Assembly (NCBI GenBank): GCA_024687165.1
Contig: JAILEY010000047.1
Span: forward strand, 1-45,866
DNA length: 45,866 nucleotides
DNA from: Treponema sp.
Lineage (GTDB): Bacteria; Spirochaetota; Spirochaetia; Treponematales; Treponemataceae
Direction of reading: 5' to 3'
Shown: in pieces, positions 1 to 7,645 of the stretch
Layout of the letters: the number at the start of each line of letters is the position of its first letter
How positions within the stretch are numbered: position 1 is the stretch's first letter
Made by a program: the position numbers and the translations under genes
The notes under the pieces: model-generated
Databases searched by the model: none
What the model was told of the DNA's origin: nothing
The model's input: the letters and a program-made list of their open reading frames with translations, nothing else

Positions 1-180
1 AAGGCTCGCATTTTTACTTCGTAAAAAGCATTAAAACTCGCCTATGTTTAAAATAAAAACCCCTCGGGTGATGAACGTATTTCAAATGCTACGCATTTGA
101 AAACTCTAGTTTTACTTTGCTCGCAAGGCTCGCATTTTTTGCTTTGCAAAAAAACAGTAAAACTCGCATAAATTTAAAAT
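1..180. repeat. REP-like hairpin cluster
   Basis: No gene is visible here. The stretch is made of short inverted repeats. TTTTTAC/GTAAAAA pairs at 11-27, TTTCAAATGC/GCATTTGAAA at 80-102 around a TAC loop, and TTTTTTGC/GCAAAAAA at 135-153. A direct repeat beginning AAGGCTCGCATTTTT occurs at 1 and again near 125. The 80-102 hairpin recurs almost exactly at 1659-1681 and 45064-45086, so this is a dispersed family of REP-like intergenic repeats and not simply a terminator. Confidence 0.6.
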
Positions 181-231
181 AAGAAAGCCTAGAGGCGATG
201 AACCTCTAGGCTTTTGTGCTTATTTAAGCAC
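176..231 (-). terminator. Porin terminator with a second hairpin
   Basis: A perfect 11-bp stem (AAGCCTAGAGG 185-195, CCTCTAGGCTT 203-213) is followed on the minus strand by a T-rich stretch, which is right for ending the gene at 258-1382. A second hairpin, GTGCTT/AAGCAC at 216-231, lies between it and the stop codon. The second porin gene, at 43633, has the same two-hairpin arrangement with different stem sequence, so the structure is conserved and not the bases. Confidence 0.75.
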
Positions 232-257
232 TTGTATTAAACCTGGTATCGTTTAGA

Positions 258-1382
258 TTAGAACCACATTTCAACACGTACTGGGATTGCCCAACAGAAT
301 GAGTCTGCTTCAGCTGGTGTAAGACCAAACTCAGTAGTATCGTTGTGCCAACTTGAGAGGAATCCTTTTCCGTTTGTTGAACCCTGGAAACCAACACCGA
401 TGAGACCGTTAGAAGAGATTCCCTTTGTTAAACCAACGAGGAATGAGAGGTATGTTTCTGCATCACCAGTTCCTGAGTGATCTTTTGCAACCATTGCACC
501 ACGAACATCTGCGTTGAGAGCGAGACCGTCACCGATGTTGTAATCAACACCTGCACCGAATGCCATGTCTGCATCTATATCATCATATGCCTGGAACTGG
601 AAATCAGCATAAACTTTTGCTTCTTCTGTTACCTGGTAAGAAACACCAGCTGTAAGTCTGATTGTTTCAGAAGTTGCAACTGCATTGTCCCAATTGTTGT
701 ATTTGAAACCTACTGTTGCAAAGAGGTTTTCTACAGATGTAAGGTCGAATGCTGCTTCGATTGCACTGTCATCACCTGCACCAATGTACTGTGCCTTGAG
801 AGTACCAACACCGTCGATTCCATAACCGAAACCGGCCTGGATTTTCTTGTACTGATCTTCAGCTTTTGTCTGAAGTTTTGTTGCATCAAGTGGAACTGCT
901 GCGAAAACGTTGAGACCTTCTGTTGGGAATACTTCAACCAATGCACCAAGCTGGTTAACCTTAGAGAATGTGAATCCTTCACCTTCTGCAATCCAGTTAC
1001 ATGGACGAATCCAGTTCCATGAACCATAGCAGAAGTCTCCGCGAAGACCTGTGTTGTTGTCGAGCTGACCTACAGTGAGTTTTACCTGTTCAACTGGCTT
1101 TACCCACATGTATGTTCCGTCTGCTGCTCCAACACCATTTTTTGCATCTTCGTAAACGCCCATGTAGAAACCTGCGTTTCCATCTTCTGCAACTGCGTTA
1201 ACATCGATACGAGCTGTACGTGCACCCCAACCCCAAGAGTTTGTCAAACCAGCGATTGTTTCGTCACCATTTGATGCTGCGAAAACTGGAAGTGTGCGAA
1301 GCCATGCTCCGAATGTAATTTCTGCTGCTGCAGATGCTGTCAATGCAACAGCTGCTGCTGCTGCGATAAGAGTCTTTTTCAT
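258..1382 (-). CDS. Outer-membrane beta-barrel (porin-like) protein 1
   Basis: A 374-residue exported protein, probably an outer-membrane beta-barrel or major surface protein. The N-terminus is an alanine-rich signal peptide (about residues 1-20, MKKTLIAAAAAVALTASA, then AEITFG). The mature part has alternating polar and hydrophobic strands with many Gly, Asp and aromatic residues, and ends in Phe (VEMWF) as barrel proteins do. It is paralogous to the protein at 43633-44811: the first 30 or so residues are nearly identical, and blocks such as GDFCYGSWNW, AQYIGAGDDS and DGLALNADVR are shared. AGGAGG at 1391-1396 is a strong ribosome site. Barrel location is inferred; substrate and pore activity are unknown. 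No clear promoter is visible upstream. Confidence 0.8.
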   Translation of the reverse strand: MKKTLIAAAAAVALTASAAAEITFGAWLRTLPVFAASNGDETIAGLTNSWGWGARTARIDVNAVAEDGNAGFYMGVYEDAKNGVGAADGTYMWVKPVEQVKLTVGQLDNNTGLRGDFCYGSWNWIRPCNWIAEGEGFTFSKVNQLGALVEVFPTEGLNVFAAVPLDATKLQTKAEDQYKKIQAGFGYGIDGVGTLKAQYIGAGDDSAIEAAFDLTSVENLFATVGFKYNNWDNAVATSETIRLTAGVSYQVTEEAKVYADFQFQAYDDIDADMAFGAGVDYNIGDGLALNADVRGAMVAKDHSGTGDAETYLSFLVGLTKGISSNGLIGVGFQGSTNGKGFLSSWHNDTTEFGLTPAEADSFCWAIPVRVEMWF

Positions 1383-1403
1383 CTCTTAGCCTCCTTATAT
1401 TTA

Positions 1404-1459
1404 AACACAGTCAAAAATTTCAATTTTTGCCTGTGTTTAAATCATTCGCGGAAGCGAAT
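1404..1459 (-). promoter_or_regulatory. Two hairpins in the porin 5' leader
   Basis: A 14-pair stem with one mismatch (AAACACAG.CAAAAA 1404-1418 with TTTTTG.CTGTGTTT 1425-1439, six-base loop) ends eight bases from the ribosome site of the minus-strand porin gene. A second perfect hairpin, ATTCGC/GCGAAT with a GGAA loop, is at 1444-1459. There is no T tract, so these are unlikely to be terminators. They may control mRNA stability or translation; that role is inferred. Confidence 0.5.
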
Positions 1460-1493
1460 ATGTATATAAAAAGTTGAATGTTTGAAATTTTGT

Positions 1494-1522
1494 TTGAAAA
1501 AAAAATTGGAAAGTGATATATT
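1494..1522 (+). promoter_or_regulatory. Promoter of small RNA copy A
   Basis: TTGAAA at 1494-1499, a 17-bp spacer and TATATT at 1517-1522. The block AGTGATATATTTAAA around the -10 box is repeated in front of RNA copies B and C, and its core in front of D. The predicted start is about 1529. Confidence 0.7.
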
Positions 1523-1528
1523 TAAAGA

Positions 1529-1611
1529 AGAAGGAATGACTATTCGTTTGGTCGTCTCCCTACAGTTTATGAAAACCGCCGGTGTCTAGACAACTTACAG
1601 GCGGTTTTTTT
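1529..1611 (+). ncRNA. Structured small RNA, copy A
   Basis: A predicted 83-nt transcript. Its 5' end folds as GGA-ATGAC paired with GTCGT-c-TCC. A strong intrinsic terminator ends it: AAAACCGCC (1572-1580) with GGCGGTTTT (1600-1608), then a T run. Three related copies are at 42636-42732 (minus), 44941-45020 and 45285-45381. It converges on a short-peptide transcript starting near 1842 on the minus strand, as the antitoxin RNA does in type I toxin-antitoxin loci. It may instead act in trans. Confidence 0.65.
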
Positions 1612-1658
1612 GTGTCTACTTCTTGTTTATGTAAGAAAGGACTGCCCTAACAAACGTA

Positions 1659-1708
1659 TTTCAAATGCTGCGCATTTGAAAACCCGAGTTTTACTATCGT
1701 AAAACTCG
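1659..1708. repeat. REP-like double hairpin
   Basis: Two adjacent perfect hairpins: TTTCAAATGC/GCATTTGAAA (1659-1681) and CGAGTTTTAC/GTAAAACTCG (1685-1708). The same pair, with compensating changes in the second stem, is at 45064-45112. The first hairpin alone is at 80-102. Confidence 0.65.
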
Positions 1709-1754
1709 ACTCTATAATTAAATTACTTTAATAACTTAATTTACTCGATAATTT

Positions 1755-1796
1755 TCAAAAAAAACTTGCAAGTTCAATAACTTCACTGAAAGTCAT
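1755..1796 (-). CDS. 13-residue peptide, possible broken type I toxin
   Basis: An ATG at 1796 lies seven bases from a perfect GGGAGG site and opens a 13-codon frame (MTFSEVIELASFF). It stops just after a run of eight T. A one-base slip in that run would extend it by only five residues. The ribosome site lies in a perfect hairpin (CTCCCAAT 1805-1812 with ATTGGGAG 1819-1826), so translation should be restrained. A promoter sits at 1849-1877. The N-terminus resembles short holin-like toxins, but the peptide is too short for a membrane span. It may be a remnant. Expression is unproven. Confidence 0.35.
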   Translation of the reverse strand: MTFSEVIELASFF

Positions 1797-1848
1797 AGGC
1801 ATACCTCCCAATTAATTCATTGGGAGCAACCGCCGGAATAGTCATCCC

Positions 1849-1877
1849 TATATATTTATTAACCGCAGACTGTGCAA
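1849..1877 (-). promoter_or_regulatory. Promoter of the short-peptide transcript
   Basis: On the minus strand, TTGCAC (1872-1877), a 17-bp spacer and TATATA (1849-1854), with a predicted start at 1842. The same promoter, with a 17-bp spacer, is at 45552-45580 in front of the 29-residue peptide gene. Confidence 0.6.
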
Positions 1878-1936
1878 AAAATTCAATTCACAAGGAAAAA
1901 ATTAATTTTTTTTAAAAATTTTTAATAATTCACATA

Positions 1937-2003
1937 ATGCCCTAGCCGGGATTGAAGCGGAATGCGCGCAGGGACGAGCACATTGGAGCGGAAAGCCCGT
2001 GAC
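1937..2003 (+). ncRNA. Flavo-1-like conserved RNA motif
   Basis: The block opens with GCCCTAGCCGGGATTGAAGC and closes with GGAGCGGAAAGCCCG. GGG and CCC of the two conserved ends can pair around a variable middle. This layout matches my memory of the Flavo-1 candidate RNA, known mainly from Flavobacteria with some spirochaete examples. Its function is unknown. It lies between the small-RNA locus and the IS110 element. A covariance-model search would settle the assignment. Confidence 0.45.
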
Positions 2004-2039
2004 ATAAAGACGCTTCATAAAAAAATCTGTAATTTTTTT

Positions 2040-2228
2040 ATATAAAATGACGAAAATATAAACTGTAATTGAACCAGCTAACCGGTGAATATCTTAATGG
2101 CCTCCTTGGAATAAGAAGTCCGCATCTAAGAGTAGGAATTCCGTCTTAATTTAAGGCAGTGTTAGTTTGTTCAATTTTTTTTTTGCGCAAAGAAAATCCA
2201 CACAACTTAAACTTCTCAGGAGCATTTT
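2040..2228 (+). ncRNA. Candidate bridge RNA region of IS110
   Basis: This non-coding leader of the transposase gene is the expected place for the bridge RNA of an IS110-group element. It has scattered self-complementary blocks, such as GGAAT near 2108 with ATTCC near 2137, and a strong ribosome site (AGGAGC) just before the ATG at 2229. Placement rests on family knowledge; I did not fold the RNA. Confidence 0.35.
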
Positions 2229-3443
2229 ATGTATATTGTTGGAATTGATATTGCGAAATTTTCACATCAGGGAATTATTATTTCAAAGGAAAATGGTGAG
2301 GTTCTCTGTAAATCTTTTAAATTTCAAAACTCGCACGAGGGGCTTAATCTTCTTCTGCAAAAGATTCGTGAGGTTAGTCCTGTAATTTCTGATTTTGAAA
2401 TCGGTATGGAAGCAACGGGGCATTACTGGCTCAATCTTTATACTCATCTTCTTGATAATGGTTTTACGATTCATGTTATTAATCCTCTGCAATCTGATGC
2501 TCTAAGAAATCTTTATCTGCGTAAACAAAAGACGGATTCTATTGATGCTAAAATTATTGCGCAGGTTATAAGGTTCGGGCAGTATTCTGAAACTAAACTC
2601 AAGGACGGAAATATTCTTGCAATCCGCGAGTTGTGCCGCCAGAGATTTTATCTTGTTGATAAAGGTGCGGATTTGAAAAGAAAAATCGGTGTGATGATGG
2701 ATAAAATTTTTCCTGAGTACAAATCGATTTTTTCTGACATGTTCGGGAAATCTTCTATTGCTCTTTTGAAAAAATATACGACTCCAAAGGAATTTCTTCA
2801 GGCTGAAACTTTTAAGATTGTGCAGATTATTAAAAGGGCGAGCGGCGGTAAGCTTGGTGAACGCAAGGCAATTGAAATTAAGATGACTGCTAAAAATTCT
2901 TTTTATTCGCTGCTTGATTCTGAAAATTATTCGGTGATGATTAAGCAGATGGTTGAGCAGATTGAGCTGAATGAGTTTCATATTTTTCAGCTTGAGAAAA
3001 TCATTCAGAAAAACTTTGAGCCCTTCAAATCTAAAATCACGCAGATTCCTGGAATCGGGGAAGTTCTTGGTGCTTCTATTTTTAGTGAGATTGGTGATAT
3101 AAACCGCTTTTCTTCAATCAAAAAACTTACTGCTTATGCGGGGATTGATCCTTCTGTCCGACAGTCCGGTGAATTTCTGGGAACGGAAAATCATATGTCA
3201 AAAAGAGGCTCTCCGTATTTAAGGCGTGCACTTTGGATTGCGGCGTTTGTTACTGTTAATCATAATGAGTCAATAATCAGTTTATATAATAGAAGAAAGT
3301 TGATTGGAAAAAGTCATTTTCAGATTATGGGCTTTATCTGTCATAAGCTTTTAAATATCATTTATTCGATTTTAAAGAACAATGAAGATTATAAAAATCA
3401 ACAATGTAAAAATCAGCAATGGACTAATTTATTATCCTCATGA
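2229..3443 (+). CDS. IS110-family transposase (DEDD recombinase)
   Basis: A 404-residue transposase. The N-terminal RuvC-like DEDD domain shows its acidic residues as D7 (GIDIAK), E61 (GMEATGHY), D103 and D106 (KTDSIDAK). The C-terminal Transposase_20 domain has the helix-hairpin-helix block IPGIGEVLGASIFSEIGD and the segment AYAGIDPSVRQSG, followed by KRGSPYLRRAL. The length is about normal and the frame is intact, so the element may be active. IS110 enzymes recombine donor and target DNA guided by an element-encoded bridge RNA; the expected RNA region is just upstream. The start is set by AGGAGC about seven bases before the ATG. Confidence 0.93.
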   Translation: MYIVGIDIAKFSHQGIIISKENGEVLCKSFKFQNSHEGLNLLLQKIREVSPVISDFEIGMEATGHYWLNLYTHLLDNGFTIHVINPLQSDALRNLYLRKQKTDSIDAKIIAQVIRFGQYSETKLKDGNILAIRELCRQRFYLVDKGADLKRKIGVMMDKIFPEYKSIFSDMFGKSSIALLKKYTTPKEFLQAETFKIVQIIKRASGGKLGERKAIEIKMTAKNSFYSLLDSENYSVMIKQMVEQIELNEFHIFQLEKIIQKNFEPFKSKITQIPGIGEVLGASIFSEIGDINRFSSIKKLTAYAGIDPSVRQSGEFLGTENHMSKRGSPYLRRALWIAAFVTVNHNESIISLYNRRKLIGKSHFQIMGFICHKLLNIIYSILKNNEDYKNQQCKNQQWTNLLSS

Positions 3444-3457
3444 TAAAATAAAGAGCT

Positions 3458-4525
3458 GTGTATTCTAGAAAGATTGAAGATGTGCCGGAAAAACTTGTTG
3501 TAAATCACAAGCCTGTATTCGGTACATTTAAAGGACATCCGCAGAGGCTTGATATTCGGGGAATTTTTAAGCCTTACGGACTTTTTCCTTTGCCGACATT
3601 TATTACAAATCTCAGGATTAAAAGCCGATTGACGTTTTCTTTTGATACGGGCGAATACATCGGTACTGTCAGATTTATTGATGCTAAGATTGCGGGATTT
3701 GCGGAAGTTGTTTTCTGGAATAAAGCTACGAATCAGCGTTTTGCGTATCATGCACTGACTGGTCCGCGCAGAAGATTCATTCCTCATAATCTGGAAAAAG
3801 CTTCGACTGCCTGTTACAAGAAAAAGCGTTATACAAAAATCAGCTGGGATCGGAAAAAGAATAAATTTTCTGTGATGTTTAATCTTAAAGGGGATTCGGT
3901 TCGGCCTTCTGCAAACGGAACTTTTACTGCGGATTTTAACAGTGCGGAATTTTGTGAATTAACATGCTGCTGTCCGTATCCTACAAGAAGACGGGCAAAT
4001 GCTTCTTATATGGCATCGCTTCCTTTGCAGGGAACTGTAATTTTAACTTATCCAAACGGTGAAACAAAAGATCTGCAGACTGCAAAAGGGAATTCTCTTT
4101 TTGTTATTTCTCGCGTCTATTTGAAATTTTATTCAACCGGGGAATTTGTTTCGTGTACTGGAAGCATTAAAGGTAAAAATATTTCGTTTAAAATTTCTTC
4201 TGAGATTGAAGGGGCTGTCTGTTCGGATAAAATCAACAGAAATGTTCTGCTGTATGACGGCAAGGTTACGCCTCTTCCACCGGTTAGAATTACTCATCCG
4301 GAAGGAATTAAAGAAAAATGGGTAATTCAGGATACGGAAAATATGGTTGATCTTACGTTCACTCCGCTTTCTGTAAATCTGAATAAAATAAATGCATTTC
4401 TGGCAAAGGCGGCATATTATACTGTTTATGGTACTTTTGAAGGTTCCATTATGACTGCAGACGGTGAAAAGATTTCATTCAAATCATTGTCGGGATTGTC
4501 CGAAAATTATTTGATAAGACTTTAA
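3458..4525 (+). CDS. DUF2804-type protein of unknown function
   Basis: 355 residues from a GTG start. The family assignment is from memory of the pattern: the N-terminal block FGTFKGHPQRLDIRG, central FAEVVFWNKATNQ and FNSAEFCELTCCCPYP, and the C-terminal VYGTFEGSIMTADGEKISF, where DUF2804 proteins have a similar Gly-rich strand. No signal peptide or membrane span is evident. The GTG follows an in-frame TAA by only six bases and lies 14 bases from the transposase stop, with a weak ribosome site. The original start may therefore have been lost when the IS element inserted. Function is unknown. Confidence 0.65.
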   Translation: MYSRKIEDVPEKLVVNHKPVFGTFKGHPQRLDIRGIFKPYGLFPLPTFITNLRIKSRLTFSFDTGEYIGTVRFIDAKIAGFAEVVFWNKATNQRFAYHALTGPRRRFIPHNLEKASTACYKKKRYTKISWDRKKNKFSVMFNLKGDSVRPSANGTFTADFNSAEFCELTCCCPYPTRRRANASYMASLPLQGTVILTYPNGETKDLQTAKGNSLFVISRVYLKFYSTGEFVSCTGSIKGKNISFKISSEIEGAVCSDKINRNVLLYDGKVTPLPPVRITHPEGIKEKWVIQDTENMVDLTFTPLSVNLNKINAFLAKAAYYTVYGTFEGSIMTADGEKISFKSLSGLSENYLIRL

Positions 4526-4602
4526 ATTTTATTATGAGGCATTTAAAAAAATCAAATGAATGTTTGAAATGCTTCTAAATTTACAACTGGAGGAATGATC
4601 AC

Positions 4603-6624
4603 ATGGCAGAAGAGAATAGTCCGGCAAGAGTTCTTGAACCTGGTGCAATTGACAGAACCCGTAGAAATATTGGTGCAATTGATGCTGAAGAAGCTATGCA
4701 GATGCAGAAAAAACTTGGCGGTGAAGTTCTTAAAGAAAGATCAGTGCCAGTTGATACGTCAAATATGCCAAGGAGAAGAACTGCTGTTGTTTCGGGCTCT
4801 GGAGTTCGTGCAGCGGGAAAAACTTCTTCAGATATTTCAGCAAAAAGTGCTATAGCAGGATCAAGTATGAGTAACTCTTCTAATTCAACTTCAGTGAGTG
4901 TAAAAAAGATCAGGACAGATGATGATCTTCCTGAAATTTCACCTCGTGATTTAAAACTGATGAACAAGGTGATGCGTTCGGCAGTTTACAACATCAAGCA
5001 GGATCATGGAATCTTTAATTTCTTCTATGATAATTCTGCAAAAAACAAGGAAAAGGTTCATAAAAATATCGGTGAATATGTGATGAAGCGTCATGTGGAC
5101 CGAATGCAGGGCTTTATAAGTACGATTAAAACTTTTATTCAGATTGCACCGGATACTTATAAGGCAAAAATCGTCAATGAAACTGATTTGAAATTCCGTT
5201 TTCTGCGTACTGTAGGAAACTGGACGATGAAGGATATAAAGGTTCTTGCAATCGATCTTTCACAGATGTCTGCAAATCTTACAATTCCAATGCTCAAGCC
5301 GATTATCCGTGCTATTTACAAGCCTCTTCTTACTATTTATTACATCGGTGATCAGAATGTCGCACTTTTGATTAAGGATATTTACAATGATCTAGCAGCA
5401 TATTCTTCTTCAGATAAGGCAAAACTTCAGACTCTTGTAAAACAGGCAACTACAGATTGGCTTTATGTTCATGATCAGATTATCAAGGGCTGTTATCCGC
5501 TTTTGATGCGCATGTGTACCAGTGAATTTGCGCCGTTCCCAGAATTCTTTAAATCACGCATTACTGATATTTTGAAGTTTGTTAATCTTTCTAAATTTGA
5601 TCTTTTGCTTCCGGATAAGAAAAAGAAGGAAGAGAAAAAGGCAGAAGAGAAAAAAGAAGATAAAAAGAAAGACGAAAACCGCCACATTGCCGGTAAAAAA
5701 GATGAAATCGTAAATATGGGTCTCAAGATTCTTAATCAGCTTTTCCCGCAGGCAGGATTTAATCATCTTGAAAGTCGTCCTGACCTGTATTCTTATTTCC
5801 AGCCGATTTATAATTTTGAAGACGGATTTAATATGCTCAGTCCGGAAAATCCGCTTCAGGTTACGGTTGTTCTTATCCGTATTCTTGAAGACTTCCTCAA
5901 AGGCTGTAGAAATATTGATTTCAATATAGAAGGCGACGAAAAGCTTGCTACATTACCTGATAATCTTAATGAAGCAATGAATGACTGGTCTTCTTATCAC
6001 GAAGATCTTTTTGATAAAAAATACGGCGATTATCTTCGCGAGTACGTAAACACAATTTATACTCAGGCTGATTATCCGAACACAAAATTTGGAAAGGAAA
6101 CAGTTAATAATATTCTCTGGCGTGCAAAATATTATTTCCTGCCGCACTTTAAATTCAGCGCACCTGTTCTCACAAAGCCGATCAATGATAATAAATACAA
6201 GCCTTTCTTTGGACGTACGGATTATATCAGAACTGTACTTACTGCTCTTGTTACACGAATTGATCAGAATGCCGCTGATAAAAAGCCGGTTCTTGGTATT
6301 CTTAATCCATGGGACAGATATAATTTTGATCTTCCAAATCCAATTTCAAAGAGAATTGATGTTCTTCTTGGAGCAAAACGTTCTGATGATGTTACTGCTG
6401 CAACAAATGCTAACCTTATCAAGTATACGCTTTCAATAATGGCTGTTCTTGACTGGTGGGTTAATAATCCTCAGAGCCCTGCTTATACGGCAGATCCGAC
6501 ACATATTTACAGAATTTCTGCAAAAGATGGCGGTCCTGAGTTCTCTGCTCCTGAAAGAACTGATCAGAATCAGCTTTTTGCCGAGGGTGTAAAAAAAGCA
6601 ATTGAAGCAAAAAAGAATAAGTAA
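4603..6624 (+). CDS. Large spirochaete protein, unknown function
   Basis: A 673-residue protein I cannot assign. GGAGG lies about nine bases before the ATG. Residues 1-110 are polar and low in complexity (Ser, Lys and Glu rich, likely disordered). Residues 115-340 are a helical region without a signal peptide. A highly charged Lys/Glu/Asp stretch follows near 345-365 (KKKKEEKKAEEKKEDKKK), then a second folded half with many aromatic residues. The general style, a cytoplasmic helical protein of treponeme type, resembles the protein at 18303-19880, but I see no shared motif. It is monocistronic, with a possible terminator at 6742-6777. Enzymatic activity cannot be inferred. Confidence 0.75.
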   Translation: MAEENSPARVLEPGAIDRTRRNIGAIDAEEAMQMQKKLGGEVLKERSVPVDTSNMPRRRTAVVSGSGVRAAGKTSSDISAKSAIAGSSMSNSSNSTSVSVKKIRTDDDLPEISPRDLKLMNKVMRSAVYNIKQDHGIFNFFYDNSAKNKEKVHKNIGEYVMKRHVDRMQGFISTIKTFIQIAPDTYKAKIVNETDLKFRFLRTVGNWTMKDIKVLAIDLSQMSANLTIPMLKPIIRAIYKPLLTIYYIGDQNVALLIKDIYNDLAAYSSSDKAKLQTLVKQATTDWLYVHDQIIKGCYPLLMRMCTSEFAPFPEFFKSRITDILKFVNLSKFDLLLPDKKKKEEKKAEEKKEDKKKDENRHIAGKKDEIVNMGLKILNQLFPQAGFNHLESRPDLYSYFQPIYNFEDGFNMLSPENPLQVTVVLIRILEDFLKGCRNIDFNIEGDEKLATLPDNLNEAMNDWSSYHEDLFDKKYGDYLREYVNTIYTQADYPNTKFGKETVNNILWRAKYYFLPHFKFSAPVLTKPINDNKYKPFFGRTDYIRTVLTALVTRIDQNAADKKPVLGILNPWDRYNFDLPNPISKRIDVLLGAKRSDDVTAATNANLIKYTLSIMAVLDWWVNNPQSPAYTADPTHIYRISAKDGGPEFSAPERTDQNQLFAEGVKKAIEAKKNK

Positions 6625-6741
6625 AGTTATTCTTGTGTAGTCATAGATTTGAATTAGTATAAAAAGTTATTAAAATTGGCTCCCAGTCGAGTCAATTTTA
6701 CTCTATACTATAATAATTCAAGTTTAGCACTATGTAATAAG

Positions 6742-6777
6742 ACTGGATGAGGTTGAATCTTCATTCAGTTTTTTTTA
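6742..6777 (+). terminator. Intrinsic terminator
   Basis: ACTGgATGAgG (6742-6752) pairs with CtTCATtCAGT (6759-6769), the mismatches being G-T wobbles, and a run of eight T follows. It lies 118 bases after the stop of the gene at 4603-6624 and just before the next promoter. Another inverted repeat, TAAAATTG/CAATTTTA, is at 6671-6700. No gene is visible in 6625-6820. Confidence 0.7.
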
Positions 6778-6784
6778 TTTAAAT

Positions 6785-6814
6785 TTGGAAAAAAATCACT
6801 TTAGGATTTATAAT
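6785..6814 (+). promoter_or_regulatory. Promoter giving a leaderless mRNA
   Basis: TTGGAA (6785-6790), an 18-bp spacer and TATAAT (6809-6814). Counting seven bases from the -10 box puts the start at 6821, the A of the ATG. Confidence 0.55.
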
Positions 6815-6820
6815 TATAGT

Positions 6821-7552
6821 ATGAGATCATTGAAGAATCTTGTGGAATTTTATGATGAGCTTTACCCGATAACAGAATCTCAGAGAAAATTCTATGCTGA
6901 AATGCTCAAAACTTACTCAATGCCTGCCAAAGTGCTTAGAATTGGCTGCGGTACAGGGCTTTTTGAAAGTAATCTGGCAAAAGAAGGCTATGATGTTACC
7001 GGAATAGATAATGCTGAAGAACTGCTTGCTTCTGCAAATTTGAGAAAACGAAACCAGCTTATGGCAATCCGATTTTTTCAGATGAATGCTGCGGAAATGG
7101 ACAGGTTTCTTGCCAAAAACTTCTATAATGTAATTTCGATTTTAAATGACAGAATATGTTTTTATTCTACAAAAAAAGAATTACAGGATTTCTTTGTTTT
7201 GTGTAAGAATCTGATTGCACCGGGTGGACAATTTGTAATTCAGCTTACGAATTTTGAAGGACTTCCTGAAAAAGGCTTGATTCAGCTTCCGGTTCGTGAA
7301 AGTGTAAGAACAAAGCTTTTTACTGAGCTTTCTGATTCTCCGTCTGGAGCAAGGCATATTTCTTTAACGATTGAAAATGGCAGTGGAAAACTAATTCCTG
7401 TAATTAAAGATATTCCGTTTTATCCTTTGCTGCCTTCTGAAATTGAAGCTTTTGCAGAAGATGCGGGATTTTCAAGTGCTGAATTTTACGCTGACTTTGA
7501 CAAAAATCAATTTACCGGCAATGAAGATTCATACATCGTAATTATAAAGTAA
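6821..7552 (+). CDS. Class I SAM-dependent methyltransferase
   Basis: A 243-residue Rossmann-fold methyltransferase. Motif I is VLRIGCGTGLFE near residues 48-59, followed by VTGIDNAEELL (the acidic residue contacting the SAM ribose) and a motif IV region NVISILNDRI. The substrate cannot be told. I chose the ATG at 6821 because a TATAAT six bases upstream makes it the first transcribed codon; the longer TTG-initiated frame at 6785 would start inside the -35 box. It precedes the envelope-polymer locus by about 90 bases but has its own promoter. A role in modifying that polymer is possible but unsupported. Confidence 0.8.
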   Translation: MRSLKNLVEFYDELYPITESQRKFYAEMLKTYSMPAKVLRIGCGTGLFESNLAKEGYDVTGIDNAEELLASANLRKRNQLMAIRFFQMNAAEMDRFLAKNFYNVISILNDRICFYSTKKELQDFFVLCKNLIAPGGQFVIQLTNFEGLPEKGLIQLPVRESVRTKLFTELSDSPSGARHISLTIENGSGKLIPVIKDIPFYPLLPSEIEAFAEDAGFSSAEFYADFDKNQFTGNEDSYIVIIK

Positions 7553-7610
7553 ATTAATCAAGTACAGTTATCCGCGGACAGTAGGTAAATCGATAGTAAA
7601 TCCTGTTTTA

Positions 7611-7639
7611 TTGATAAAGACTTGGTAAATGAATATAAT
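7611..7639 (+). promoter_or_regulatory. Promoter giving a leaderless mRNA
   Basis: TTGATA (7611-7616), a 17-bp spacer and a consensus TATAAT (7634-7639). The predicted start is 7646, exactly the A of the ATG of the downstream gene, and no ribosome site is present. Confidence 0.65.
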
Positions 7640-7645
7640 GTGCGA

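Larger units (their letters stand above)
2030..3443 (+). mobile_element. IS110-family insertion sequence (ends undefined)
   Basis: The transposase gene (2229-3443) is preceded by about 200 bases of non-coding DNA, as in IS110-group elements where the left end encodes the bridge RNA. IS110 elements lack obvious terminal inverted repeats, so I cannot fix the ends. The right end must be short, because the next gene starts at 3458. Boundaries are approximate. Confidence 0.55.

Noticed and set aside
477-1022. 181-residue frame antisense to porin 1
   Set aside because: Its Cys-rich composition comes from reading a biased coding region on the wrong strand; no ribosome site and no conserved feature.
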